Part shown: positions 16,793 through 26,599 of the stretch, in pieces
How the letters are laid out: each line of letters begins with the position of its first letter
Numbering within the stretch: position 1 is the first letter of the stretch
Source of the DNA: JACVRW01 sp963803245
GTDB lineage: Bacteria; Actinomycetota; Thermoleophilia; Solirubrobacterales; Thermoleophilaceae
Length of the DNA stretch: 64,000 bases
NCBI GenBank assembly: GCA_963803245.1
Contig: CAWDLI010000017.1
Coordinates: 124,001 to 188,000, forward strand
Reading direction: 5' to 3'
Position numbers and translations under genes: made by a program
The notes under the pieces: model-generated
The model's input: only the letters and a program-made list of their open reading frames with translations
Told to the model about the DNA's origin: nothing
Database searches by the model: none

Positions 16793-17457
16793 GCGGGCAG
16801 CTTCTCCACGAAGCGCTGCAGCTTATCCGTGTCCCTGAGTGGAGCGCCGTGACCGAAGAGCACGAGCTTCGGCTCGAGTGCCGCGAGCTTGTGGATGGAG
16901 CGGCGATTCTCGGCGGGATCGGGCGTGAGGAAGGGCTTGGGCTCGTGCAGGCCGGGCACCGCGGTGATCACGTCCATGTTGTTGAGCACGTCGCCGAGCA
17001 CGAGCACGCCGTCGGACTCCCGCCAGTAGGACACGTGGCCCGCGGAGTGCCCCGGCGAGTCGAGCACCGTGAAGCCGGCCACCTGGTCGCCCTCGTGCAG
17101 CACCCGATCCACCCGGCGCCCCGGCCCGCGGAAGATGCGGTCGTAGAACCGCGCGACCGGGTGGTCCGGCTGGCGCTCCTTGATCAGGTCGGGGTTCTCC
17201 GCCGCGTCGGCGTCGCGCTCGCCCACCCAGAACGGGATGTTGAGCGCCTCGCATATCTCCTTGCTCGCGCCCTGATGGTCGGGGTGGGCGTGGGTGAGCG
17301 CGTGGGCGGTCACCGTGCGCCCGCGAAGCTGGCGCAGGATCCTGCGGCCGGCGTGGCGGCTCGCGGCGTCCACGAGCACGTCCTCGAGGAGGAAGACGTT
17401 GATGCCGTTGGGGGGAAACCCGGACAGCTGCCAGACCCCGGGTGCGAGCTCCTTCAC
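16789..17457 (-). CDS. MBL-fold metallo-hydrolase
   Basis: A 222-residue metallo-beta-lactamase-fold enzyme. The metal motif is THAHPDHQGAS (HxHxDH) near residue 57, with further ligands in DSPGHSAGHVSY and LVLGDVL and a final histidine in LVLFGHGAPL. The fold covers hydroxyacylglutathione hydrolases, lactonases and other hydrolases, so the substrate is open. The GTG at 17457 (with a TTG one codon earlier) precedes KELAPGVWQLSG, a normal family start. It is divergent from the PPOx gene, whose start lies 20 bp away, so both must share a very short promoter region or extend into each other. Confidence 0.85.
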   Translation of the reverse strand: MKELAPGVWQLSGFPPNGINVFLLEDVLVDAASRHAGRRILRQLRGRTVTAHALTHAHPDHQGASKEICEALNIPFWVGERDADAAENPDLIKERQPDHPVARFYDRIFRGPGRRVDRVLHEGDQVAGFTVLDSPGHSAGHVSYWRESDGVLVLGDVLNNMDVITAVPGLHEPKPFLTPDPAENRRSIHKLAALEPKLVLFGHGAPLRDTDKLQRFVEKLPA

Positions 17458-17477
17458 CAACCGGCAAGCTATCGACC

Positions 17478-17939
17478 GTGACCGAAGATCGCAGCGACCT
17501 CGCGGCGGCCGGGCGGGAGATCCTCGACTCGAACCGGTACATGACGCTCGGCACCGCCGACGCCGAGGGACGGCCCTGGGTGTCCCCGGTCTGGTTCGCG
17601 GCGGTCGGGTACGCCGAGCTGCTCTGGGTGTCCTCTCCGGAGACGAGGCACTCGCGCAACCTCGCGGCGCGGCCCGAGCTGAGCATCGTGGTGTTCGACT
17701 CGCAGGTGCCGGAGTTCGAGGGCCAGGCGGTCTACATGGCGGCAGTGGGCGCGGAGGTGGACGAGTCCGAGCTCGCCGATGCGATCGAGGTCTTCGCGGC
17801 GGCGGCGCTCGCGGGCGGGGCCGGCGAGTGGAGCGCGGAGGACGTGAGCCCGCCCGCCGAGCTTCGGCTCCACCGGGCCCGCGTGTCGCAGCACTGGATG
17901 CTCGGCGCGCACGACGAGCGGATCGCGGTCGAGCTGTAG
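17478..17939 (+). CDS. Pyridoxamine 5'-phosphate oxidase-family protein, copy 1
   Basis: A 153-residue split-barrel flavoprotein-like protein. The start region contains YMTLGTADAEGRPWVSPVWF, the typical cofactor-side strand of PPOx-like (FMN or F420-binding) proteins. The GTG at 17478 is chosen because it gives the same N-terminus as the neighbouring paralogue. The next gene (17942) is a clear paralogue and begins 2 bp after the stop. The reaction is unknown; relatives reduce small molecules or bind FMN, F420 or haem. Confidence 0.8.
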   Translation: MTEDRSDLAAAGREILDSNRYMTLGTADAEGRPWVSPVWFAAVGYAELLWVSSPETRHSRNLAARPELSIVVFDSQVPEFEGQAVYMAAVGAEVDESELADAIEVFAAAALAGGAGEWSAEDVSPPAELRLHRARVSQHWMLGAHDERIAVEL

Positions 17940-17941
17940 CC

Positions 17942-18393
17942 ATGAGCGCCGACCGCAACGAGATCGCCCTGGACCTGATCGCCTCGAACAGCTACATGAC
18001 CCTCGGCACCGCCGACGAGCACGGCCGCCCATGGGTCTCCCCCGTCTGGTTCGCGGCGCCCTCGCCCGCCGACCTGCTCTGGGTCTCGGCCCCCGGCGCC
18101 CTCCACTCGCGGAACCTCGCCGTGCGCCGTGAGATCAGCATCGTCGTCTTCGACTCGACCCTTCCCCCGTACACCGGCCAGGCGCTCTACATGGAGGCGA
18201 CAGCCGCCGAGGTCGGCGAGCCGGGGCTGGGCCGGGCGATCGGCGAGCTCTCGAGGGCGTCGGTGGAGGGCGGCGCATCCGCCTGGTCGGCCGAGGACGT
18301 GCGAGCCCCGGCCCGCCATCGGCTCTATGCCGCGAGCGTGGAGCGCTGGTGGGTGCTCGGCGAGACCGACGAGCGGATCGAAGTGAGCCTGGC

Positions 18394-18397
<4 letters not shown>
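17942..18397 (+). CDS. Pyridoxamine 5'-phosphate oxidase-family protein, copy 2
   Basis: A 151-residue tandem paralogue of the preceding gene. The two share YMTLGTAD..GRPWVSPVWFAA, HSRNLA, ISIVVFDS and WSAEDV, and both end with a DERI motif. They are diverged enough to be an old duplication, and could form a heterodimer, since split-barrel proteins are dimers with a cofactor at the interface. The ATG at 17942 follows the first copy by two bases. Its 3' end overlaps the clpX 3' end by four bases on the other strand. Confidence 0.82.
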
Positions 18398-19671
<1,274 letters not shown>

Positions 19672-19764
19672 GCAAGAGTCTCCCCGTCGCAAAGGTACCA
19701 GCGGGCGGTAGCCCAGGTCCCCAGCTAGATACTCGGCGGGAGGGAACGTCCCTTCAAGCGCGTG

Positions 19765-21240
19765 TCAGCTTGCGTCGACGACCGGCTCCGCCACGATCGC
19801 CTCGCCCTCCGGCGTCGCGCGCATCCGCGGCGTCAGCACCACGGCGATCACGGTGGCCACCAGCCCGAATCCCGCCGCGCCGAGGAAGGCGAGCTGGAAG
19901 CCCTCGGTGAGCGCCTGGGCGTCGGGAGTCCCGCCGCCCGCGAGGTTGTCGGTACGGGTATTGGCGAGAGTCGCCAGGATCGCCAGACCGATGGCCCCGC
20001 CGATCTGCTGAGAGGTGTTGATGAGCCCGCTGGCAAGACCGGACTCCCGCTCCTCCACGCCCGCCACCGCGGCGATCGTGATCGGCACGAAGACCATCCC
20101 GGCGCCGACCGCGCACACGACGGACGGGCCGAGCACGTCCGCCACGAAGCTTCCGTCAGCGGAGATCTGGCTGAACCAGGCCAGACCGAGCGTGATGAGA
20201 ACGAGGCCCGGGACCAACACCGGCTTGACCCCGAAGCGAGTGGTCATCTGCGACGCGACGCCGGCCGCGATGATGATCCCGGCCGACAGCGGCAGGTAGG
20301 CGAGACCAGTCTCGAGCGGCTCGAAGCCGAGCACCTGCTGCATGTAGAGCGAGATGAAGAAGAACATCGCGAACAGTGCGCAGACGAACACGAGCATCGT
20401 CAGGTTCGCCGCGAGGAGGGGGCGGTTCCGGAAGATCCGGAACGGCACCAGCGGCTGCTTCGAGCGCAGCTCGGTCACGACGAAGGCGCTGAGCAGGGCG
20501 ACCGACAGCGCGAGCAGTCCGACCGTCTGCGTGGACCCCCATCCCGCGCTCTCGGCATCCACGAGCGCGTAGACGAGGATCGACAGGCCGGCCGTCACGG
20601 TGACGGCACCTGTCACGTCGTAGCGGCGCTCGAGATCGAAGTCTCGGCTCTCCGCGATCAGGCGCGGCGCGAGGAACGCCGCGATCAGTGCGATCGGCAC
20701 ATTGACCCAGAAGACCCACTCCCAGCCGAGCCACTCCGTGAGCACTCCGCCTAGGAGCACTCCCGCGGCCCCGCCGCTGCCGGCCACCGCGCCCCAGACG
20801 CCCATCGCCTTGTTGCGCTCGGCGCCCTCGACGAACGTGGCCGCCACGATCGAGAGCGCGGCCGGGGCCAGGATCGCGCCGCCGAGCCCCTGCACCGCCC
20901 GGGCCACGATGAGCTGTGTGTCGCTCTGCGCGAGGCCGCCCGCGAGCGAGGCGAGCGCGAACACGATCAGGCCGAGGATGAACATGCGCCGGCGTCCGAG
21001 CAGGTCGGCCGCGCGCCCGCCGAGCAGCAGGAAGCCGCCGAAGGTGAGCACGTAGGCGTTGACGACCCACTGAAGGTTCTGCTGCGAGAAATCGAGCGCC
21101 GTGCCGATGGAGGGCAGCGCGACGTTGACGATCGCGGCGTCGAGCACGACCACGAACTGGGTCGTCGCCAGAAGCGCCAGCGCCTTCCACCTGCGTTCGT
21201 ATGCGGAGCGGTTGTCGGGCAAGCCCCCGACGATACGCAA
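19765..21240 (-). CDS. MFS transporter, DHA2 (EmrB/QacA) family
   Basis: A 491-residue integral membrane protein with about 14 hydrophobic helices. It has the DHA2 motifs VLDAAIVNVALPSIG in helix 1, GGRAADLLGRRRMF in the loop between helices 2 and 3, and VQGLGGAILAPAALSIV in helix 4. These exporters use the proton gradient to pump drugs or metabolites. The exact start is uncertain: a TTG at 21240 opens the frame and a second TTG 18 bases later has a G-rich site upstream. It is read toward clpX and starts 10 bp after the transaldolase 3' end. Confidence 0.88.
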   Translation of the reverse strand: MRIVGGLPDNRSAYERRWKALALLATTQFVVVLDAAIVNVALPSIGTALDFSQQNLQWVVNAYVLTFGGFLLLGGRAADLLGRRRMFILGLIVFALASLAGGLAQSDTQLIVARAVQGLGGAILAPAALSIVAATFVEGAERNKAMGVWGAVAGSGGAAGVLLGGVLTEWLGWEWVFWVNVPIALIAAFLAPRLIAESRDFDLERRYDVTGAVTVTAGLSILVYALVDAESAGWGSTQTVGLLALSVALLSAFVVTELRSKQPLVPFRIFRNRPLLAANLTMLVFVCALFAMFFFISLYMQQVLGFEPLETGLAYLPLSAGIIIAAGVASQMTTRFGVKPVLVPGLVLITLGLAWFSQISADGSFVADVLGPSVVCAVGAGMVFVPITIAAVAGVEERESGLASGLINTSQQIGGAIGLAILATLANTRTDNLAGGGTPDAQALTEGFQLAFLGAAGFGLVATVIAVVLTPRMRATPEGEAIVAEPVVDAS

Positions 21241-21250
21241 GCCGAAAGGG

Positions 21251-22348
21251 CTACCGCGCGAGCGCCATGCGCTCGACCTTTCCCTCGATGCAGTCGAGCA
21301 GTTCGCGATACGAGGCGCAGAAGGAGTCGACGCCCTCTCGCTCGAGCTGCGCCGTCACCACGTCGAGGTCGACGCCCGCGCGCGCGGCCTCCCGGAGGGT
21401 CTCCAGAGCCTCCACCGGATCGGCAGGCAGGAGGGCGCCCACGGCGCCGTGGTCGGCAAAGGCACGCAGGGTGGCGTCGGGCATCGTGTTGATGACATCC
21501 GGGGCGACCAGCCCTTCGACATAGAGCACGTCGGAGTAGGCGGGGTCCTTGGTGCCGGTGCTCGCCCACAGCGGTCGCTGCGGGCGGGCGCCACGCTCGG
21601 CCAGCGCCTGCCAGCGGTGGTCGCCGAAGCGCTCCAGGAAGAGGGCGTAGGCGTGCTGGGCGTTGGCGATCGCGACGCGGCCGCGCAGGTCGGAGCCCGG
21701 CGGCAGCAGCCGGTCGACCTTGGTGTCGATGCGCGAGACGAAGAACGAGGCAACCGAGGCGACGGTGTCGAGGGCGAGGCCGCCGGCCGCGCGCCGTTCG
21801 AGGCCCGCGACGTAGGCGTCGATCACCTGCTCGTAGCGGGCGACCGAGAAGAGCAGCGTGATGTTCACGTTGACCCCGCGCGCGGTGAGCTCCTCGATCG
21901 CAGGGATCCCGGCGTCGGTCGCGGGCACCTTGATCATCACGTTGGGCCGGGCGAGCCGTTCCCAGAGCGCCAGCGCCTGCTCGATCGTGGCCTCGGTGTC
22001 GTCGGCCAGATCCGGGGTGCACTCGAACGAGATGAACCCATCGCGGCCGTCCGTCGCGTCGTAGGTCGGACGCAGCAGGTCGGCGGCATGGCGGACGTCG
22101 TCCAGCGCGAGCTCGAAGAACAGCTCCTGGGCGCCGCTCACGCCGGACTCGACGGAGTCGCGAAGCTGGCCGTCATAGCGGTCCGAGCCGGTGATGGCCT
22201 TGGCGAAGATCGTGGGGTTCGAGGTCGCGCCCGTGACCGACGAGCCGGCGATCAGCTCCGCGAAGGCGCCGTCCACGAGCAGCTCTCGCGAGAGCGTGTC
22301 GAGCCAGATCGAGACCCCGGCGTCATGAAGGGACTTCAGGCGGTTCAC
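21251..22348 (-). CDS. tal: Transaldolase
   Basis: A 365-residue enzyme of the pentose phosphate pathway that moves a dihydroxyacetone unit between sugar phosphates. The N-terminus has SIWLDTLSRELL and TSNPTIFAKAI, conserved in this transaldolase subfamily. The Schiff-base lysine is in NVMIKVPATDAGIPAIEEL, and ALWASTGTKDPAYSDVLYVEGL is the usual C-terminal phosphate-binding block. The length fits the long actinobacterial and cyanobacterial form. The ATG at 22348 overlaps the stop of the flavoprotein gene upstream by four bases. Confidence 0.95.
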   Translation of the reverse strand: MNRLKSLHDAGVSIWLDTLSRELLVDGAFAELIAGSSVTGATSNPTIFAKAITGSDRYDGQLRDSVESGVSGAQELFFELALDDVRHAADLLRPTYDATDGRDGFISFECTPDLADDTEATIEQALALWERLARPNVMIKVPATDAGIPAIEELTARGVNVNITLLFSVARYEQVIDAYVAGLERRAAGGLALDTVASVASFFVSRIDTKVDRLLPPGSDLRGRVAIANAQHAYALFLERFGDHRWQALAERGARPQRPLWASTGTKDPAYSDVLYVEGLVAPDVINTMPDATLRAFADHGAVGALLPADPVEALETLREAARAGVDLDVVTAQLEREGVDSFCASYRELLDCIEGKVERMALAR

Positions 22349-23589
22349 AGCTGCGCTGCCTTCCTGTCGGGAGCGACCTCTTCGAGCGGGGTGTCGAGGT
22401 CGGCAAGCATCCGGTCATCGACGGTAGCGCGATCGCGGATGAGTTTCTGGACCGTCTCCGTGACATCCCAGACGTTCACGTTCATGCCCGCCACCACGCG
22501 GTCCTCCACGAGCCAGAAGGCGATGAACTCGCGGCCCGCCGGATCGCCGCGGAACACGACCCGGTCCCACTCGCGGGCGAAGCCCGAGTACTCCATGCCG
22601 AGGTCGTACTGATCGGAGAAGAAGTACGGGAGCCGCTCGTATGCGGTCGGCTGCCCGAGCATGTTGCGTGCGGCGGCCGGACCCTGGTGCAGGGCGTTGG
22701 ACCAGTGCTCGACACGGATGTGCTCGCCGTAGAAGGGATGGTGGGCGTTGGCCAAGTCGCCCGCCGCGAACACTCCGGCCGCGCTGGTGCGCAGGTGCTC
22801 GTCCACGAGGATCCCGTCGTTCAGGGCGAGGCCGGCCTCCGCGGCGAGCTGGATGCGGGGCTCGACGCCGATTCCGACCACGACGAAGTCGCACTCGATC
22901 TCGCGCCCGTCGCCGGTCCGGACCCGCTCGACCGTCGCCCCTCCCACGAGCGCCTCCACGCCGGTGCCGAGGAGCAGGTCCACGCCGTGCTCGGCGTGGA
23001 GATCGCGGTAGACGGCCCCGACCTCCGGGCCGAGCACGCGCTCGAGCGGGACCGAGGCGGGATCGATCACGGTGACCTCGAGGCCGCGCCGGCGTGCGGA
23101 GGCGGCCACCTCGGCGCCGATCCAGCCGGCCCCCACGACCACCACGGCGCCACCACGGTCCAGCCGCTCGCGCAGGGCGTCGGAATCACGCACGCTGCGC
23201 AGGTAGAGGACGCCGTCGAGCTCGGCACCGGGAACAGCCAGCCGGCGCGGCTCCGCGCCCATTGTCAACAGCAAGCGGTCGTAGCGGAGGGTCTCGCCGT
23301 CGTCGAGGGTCAGCTCGCGCCGCTCCGTGTCCAGGCGCTCCGCGGCGCGCCCGGTGCGCAGCTCGATGCCGTGCTCGGCGTAGAAGCCCTCGTCGTGCAC
23401 GTAGACCTTCTCGCGTCCCACCTCGCCGCGCAGGTAGTCCTTCGACAGCGGCGGGCGCTCACAGGGCCGCTCCTCCTCGGCGCCGATCAGGAGCAGGCGC
23501 CCGTCGAAGCCCTCGGCGCGGAGTGTCTCGGCGGCCTTGGCGCCGGCGAGGCCGGCCCCGGCGATGATGTGCGTCTCGTCACTGGTCAT
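22345..23589 (-). CDS. FAD/NAD(P)-dependent ferredoxin reductase-like oxidoreductase
   Basis: A 414-residue flavoprotein of the rubredoxin/ferredoxin reductase family that passes electrons from NAD(P)H to a small redox carrier. The FAD site is IIAGAGLAGAKAAETLR at residues 8-24, the NAD site is VVVGAGWIGAEVAASARRRG near residue 145, and VFAAGDLAN is the second FAD contact. PLSKDYLRGE is typical of the family. No ferredoxin gene lies nearby. The start overlaps the folE end by 11 bases, and the stop overlaps the tal start, so folE, this gene and tal are likely one transcript. Confidence 0.85.
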   Translation of the reverse strand: MTSDETHIIAGAGLAGAKAAETLRAEGFDGRLLLIGAEEERPCERPPLSKDYLRGEVGREKVYVHDEGFYAEHGIELRTGRAAERLDTERRELTLDDGETLRYDRLLLTMGAEPRRLAVPGAELDGVLYLRSVRDSDALRERLDRGGAVVVVGAGWIGAEVAASARRRGLEVTVIDPASVPLERVLGPEVGAVYRDLHAEHGVDLLLGTGVEALVGGATVERVRTGDGREIECDFVVVGIGVEPRIQLAAEAGLALNDGILVDEHLRTSAAGVFAAGDLANAHHPFYGEHIRVEHWSNALHQGPAAARNMLGQPTAYERLPYFFSDQYDLGMEYSGFAREWDRVVFRGDPAGREFIAFWLVEDRVVAGMNVNVWDVTETVQKLIRDRATVDDRMLADLDTPLEEVAPDRKAAQL

Positions 23590-24184
23590 GGGTCGTCCTT
23601 CCGGTCAGGGCCAGGAACTCATGGCGGGTACGGGCGTCATTGCGGACCAGGCCGTGCAGCGCCGAGGTCACGGTCTTCGCCCCGAGCTTCTGCACGCCGC
23701 GCAGCGACATGCACAGGTGCTCGGCCTCCAGGACCACACCGACTCCCTTCGGCTCGAGCTCCCGCTGAAGCCAGTCGGCGATCTGCGTGGTCAGCCGCTC
23801 CTGGATCTGGAGGTCACGGCCGAAGAACTCCACCACGCGGCCGAGCTTGCTGAGGCCGATGATCCGGTCCCCCGGGAGATAGCCGATGTGCGCCACGCCG
23901 TGGAACGGGAGCAGGTGGTGCATGCACAGCGAATGGAACGGGATCGACCGCGCCACGACCAGCTCGTCGTAGCCATCGTCGTTGGGAAACGTGGTGGCCC
24001 TGAACGGCTGGGGAGTCAGCAGCTCGACATAGGCGTCGGCCACCCGGCGAGGCGTGTCCTGCAAAGGCTCCGAATCGAGATCCGCCCCAAGCGCCCGGAG
24101 CAGGTCCGACGCCGCCCGCCGGACGCCCTCATGGTCGATCCGCCGATGGGTGGGATCGGAAACCCGGTGGCCGTTGACGCTCAT
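23579..24184 (-). CDS. folE: GTP cyclohydrolase I
   Basis: A 201-residue enzyme making 7,8-dihydroneopterin triphosphate from GTP, the first step of folate synthesis. The zinc and active-site motifs are LCMHHLLPFHGVAHIGYLP and EAEHLCMSLRGVQK, and GLSKLGRVVEFFGRDLQIQERL is the family signature. The length is normal. The ATG at 24184 gives a sensible N-terminus. Folate enzymes folC and folE both lie in this window, but 10 kb apart. It follows clpP after a 159-bp gap. Confidence 0.95.
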   Translation of the reverse strand: MSVNGHRVSDPTHRRIDHEGVRRAASDLLRALGADLDSEPLQDTPRRVADAYVELLTPQPFRATTFPNDDGYDELVVARSIPFHSLCMHHLLPFHGVAHIGYLPGDRIIGLSKLGRVVEFFGRDLQIQERLTTQIADWLQRELEPKGVGVVLEAEHLCMSLRGVQKLGAKTVTSALHGLVRNDARTRHEFLALTGRTTHDQ

Positions 24185-24288
24185 GACGCATTGGCGTCAC
24201 GAGCGGAGCAGTTCTTACGTCCGACCAGTCAGGTTCCAGAAGCAGTAGCCGAGCGAAGACCGAGCAGCGCAAGGACGCAGGGAGCGTG

Positions 24289-24303
24289 GCGTGCATCGCA
24301 CGC
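24289..24303. other. Short hairpin in the clpP-folE gap
   Basis: GCGTGC-ATC-GCACGC forms a perfect 6-bp stem with a 3-base loop in the 159-bp space between clpP and folE. The rest of the gap shows no gene, tRNA or promoter that I can support. No T-run follows the stem, so termination is uncertain. Confidence 0.3.
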
Positions 24304-24343
24304 GAGCGACCGAGGACGCCGCGATGCGAAGGTCTGCAGCCGG

Positions 24344-24928
<585 letters not shown>

Positions 24929-24973
24929 GGGCGTGGCAGTCTAGCGACGGGTCAGACCGGCCCTCAGGATGCT

Positions 24974-25008
24974 GTCGGTGCGCAGCCGGCCGAGCCGGCT
25001 GCTTCCGC
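24974..25008 (-). repeat. REP-like palindromic repeat, copy 4
   Basis: The same 35-bp element as copies 2 and 3, in reverse orientation and with one mismatch in its last bases. Its GC end overlaps the TAG stop of tig, as copy 5 does for the flavodoxin gene. It may end or protect the tig transcript before clpP. Confidence 0.72.
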
Positions 25009-26405
25009 TAGGAGCCCGGCGTCCAGATCTCGCCGGACCCCTTCTCGGCTTCCTTGTCGGGGGTCCAGAGCTTGTCGCGCGCCTCGGCGGTGGCGAGCGG
25101 GATCGGCTTGGCGCGCTCGATGACGAGGTCGACGGCCTTGCGCATGGCGATGTCTTCGCGCAGGGCTTCGTCGGCGCCCTGTGAGCGTGCCCGCTTGATG
25201 GCGCGCTTGACCTGCTTCTCGCCGGCCTGCGGGCCGGCGGCTTCGCGCAGGGTCTCCTCGACCTCGGCGTCGCTGACCTCGATGCCCTCGGCCTCGACGA
25301 TCGCGGCGAGCACGGCTTCGCGGCGGAGCGCCTGCTCGGCGTCGGGCTCGGCCTCGGTCACGAGCTCCTCCTCGGTCTTGCCGGAGAGCTGGAGGTAGCG
25401 CTGGGGGTCGACGCCCTGGGCGGACAGGCGGTGCGAGGTGCGGTGCCACATCTCGTGGGCCTTGGCGTGGACCAGCTCGTGGGGGATGTCCACCTCGGAG
25501 CGTTCGACGACGGCGTCCACGGCGGCCTGCCGGAACTCGCTCTCGATCGAGCTCTCGTCGGCTTCCTTGAGGCGCTGCTCGATGTCGGCGCGCAGCTCGT
25601 CGAGGCTGTCGTACCCGCCGGCTTCGACGGCGAGGTCGTCATCGAGTTCGGGCAGGCGCTTCTCCTTGACCTCCTTGACGGTCACGGCGAACTGGGCGGG
25701 CTTGCCGGCGAGGTGCTCGGCGGGGTAGTCGTCGGGGAAGGTGATCTCGACGGTGCGCTCGTCTCCGGCGCCGGCGCCTTCGAGCTGCTCCTCGAAGCCG
25801 GGCACGAGACGCCCCGACCCGAGCTCGAGCACGAATCCGCGCCCCTCCCCGCCCTCGAACTCCTCGCCGTCGACGGAGCCGGTGAAGTCGATGACCACGT
25901 AGTCGCCGCCGGCGGCTTCGCGCTCGATGGTCTCGAGCGAGGCGAGCGACTCGCGCAGGCGGTCGAGCTCGGTCTGCACCTCGTCGGGGTCGATCTTGGG
26001 CTCGCGGCGGCCGACCTCGATGCCGTCGTAGTCGCCGAGCTTGGCCGGCGGCACGACACCGACCTCGACGGTGAAGGCGAGCGGCTCGCCCTTCTCCGGA
26101 AGGACGCTCATGTCGATCTTCGGGTCGCCGACGGTCGTGATCCCGGCTTCGGAGACCGCCTCCTCGTACCAGCCGGGCAGCCCGCGGCGCACGGCCTCGT
26201 CGAGCAGCGCCTCACGGCCGACCTGCTGGAGGACGACCTGTGGAGGCACCTTTCCGCTCCGGAAGCCGGGCACCTTGAGCTGCTGCCCGATCGTCTCCGC
26301 GGCGCTTCGCACCTCGCGCTCGAGCGCGTCACTCGGGACCTCGACCTCGAGGCGCACGCGCGAGTCCTTCAGGTCGGTGGCGGTGGTCTTCACGGGTGCG
26401 GCCAT
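25008..26405 (-). CDS. tig: Trigger factor
   Basis: A 465-residue ribosome-bound chaperone and peptidyl-prolyl isomerase. The N-terminal ribosome-binding domain includes VPGFRSGKVPPQVVLQQVG (the GFRxGK signature). The FKBP-like PPIase domain follows with GDYVVIDFTGSVDGEEF and ITFPDDYPAEHLAGKPAQF. The C-terminal helical chaperone domain is rich in Glu and Arg. The length is normal. The ATG at 26405 starts the typical beta strand. It stands directly upstream of clpP. Confidence 0.95.
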   Translation of the reverse strand: MAAPVKTTATDLKDSRVRLEVEVPSDALEREVRSAAETIGQQLKVPGFRSGKVPPQVVLQQVGREALLDEAVRRGLPGWYEEAVSEAGITTVGDPKIDMSVLPEKGEPLAFTVEVGVVPPAKLGDYDGIEVGRREPKIDPDEVQTELDRLRESLASLETIEREAAGGDYVVIDFTGSVDGEEFEGGEGRGFVLELGSGRLVPGFEEQLEGAGAGDERTVEITFPDDYPAEHLAGKPAQFAVTVKEVKEKRLPELDDDLAVEAGGYDSLDELRADIEQRLKEADESSIESEFRQAAVDAVVERSEVDIPHELVHAKAHEMWHRTSHRLSAQGVDPQRYLQLSGKTEEELVTEAEPDAEQALRREAVLAAIVEAEGIEVSDAEVEETLREAAGPQAGEKQVKRAIKRARSQGADEALREDIAMRKAVDLVIERAKPIPLATAEARDKLWTPDKEAEKGSGEIWTPGS

Positions 26406-26431
26406 AACGGCGCTGAAGATAGCGTGGCGGT

Positions 26432-26599
26432 GTGCCCCGCCTCCGTCGCGGTCCCGTGGAGCGCCTGTCCGCCTGGGCCACCACCGGGCCGCCGGGCCAC
26501 GCTTGGAGCGCGCTGGCCGACATCGCGGTGTTCTGGGCGCGCTGGCTGCGTCAGCGCATGCTGGCGGGCGCGGGGAGGCGCCCGAGGAGGCGGCGGTAG
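26432..26599 (+). CDS. Small tryptophan-rich protein (55 aa)
   Basis: A GTG-started frame encodes 55 residues. It has a central block AWATTGPPGHAWSALADIAV with a following FWARWLRQR, then a basic arginine tail. It resembles, from memory, small actinobacterial proteins with a WLVTGPxG motif and a single amphipathic or membrane helix, but no function is known for these. It is divergent from tig, and its last 49 bases overlap the 3' end of the carboxypeptidase-amidase gene on the other strand. No strong ribosome binding site is visible, so this is tentative. Confidence 0.42.
   Translation: MPRLRRGPVERLSAWATTGPPGHAWSALADIAVFWARWLRQRMLAGAGRRPRRRR

Noticed and set aside
24185..24343. A tRNA or riboswitch in the clpP-folE gap
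   Set aside because: No cloverleaf or known riboswitch core could be drawn; only a 6-bp hairpin is present.
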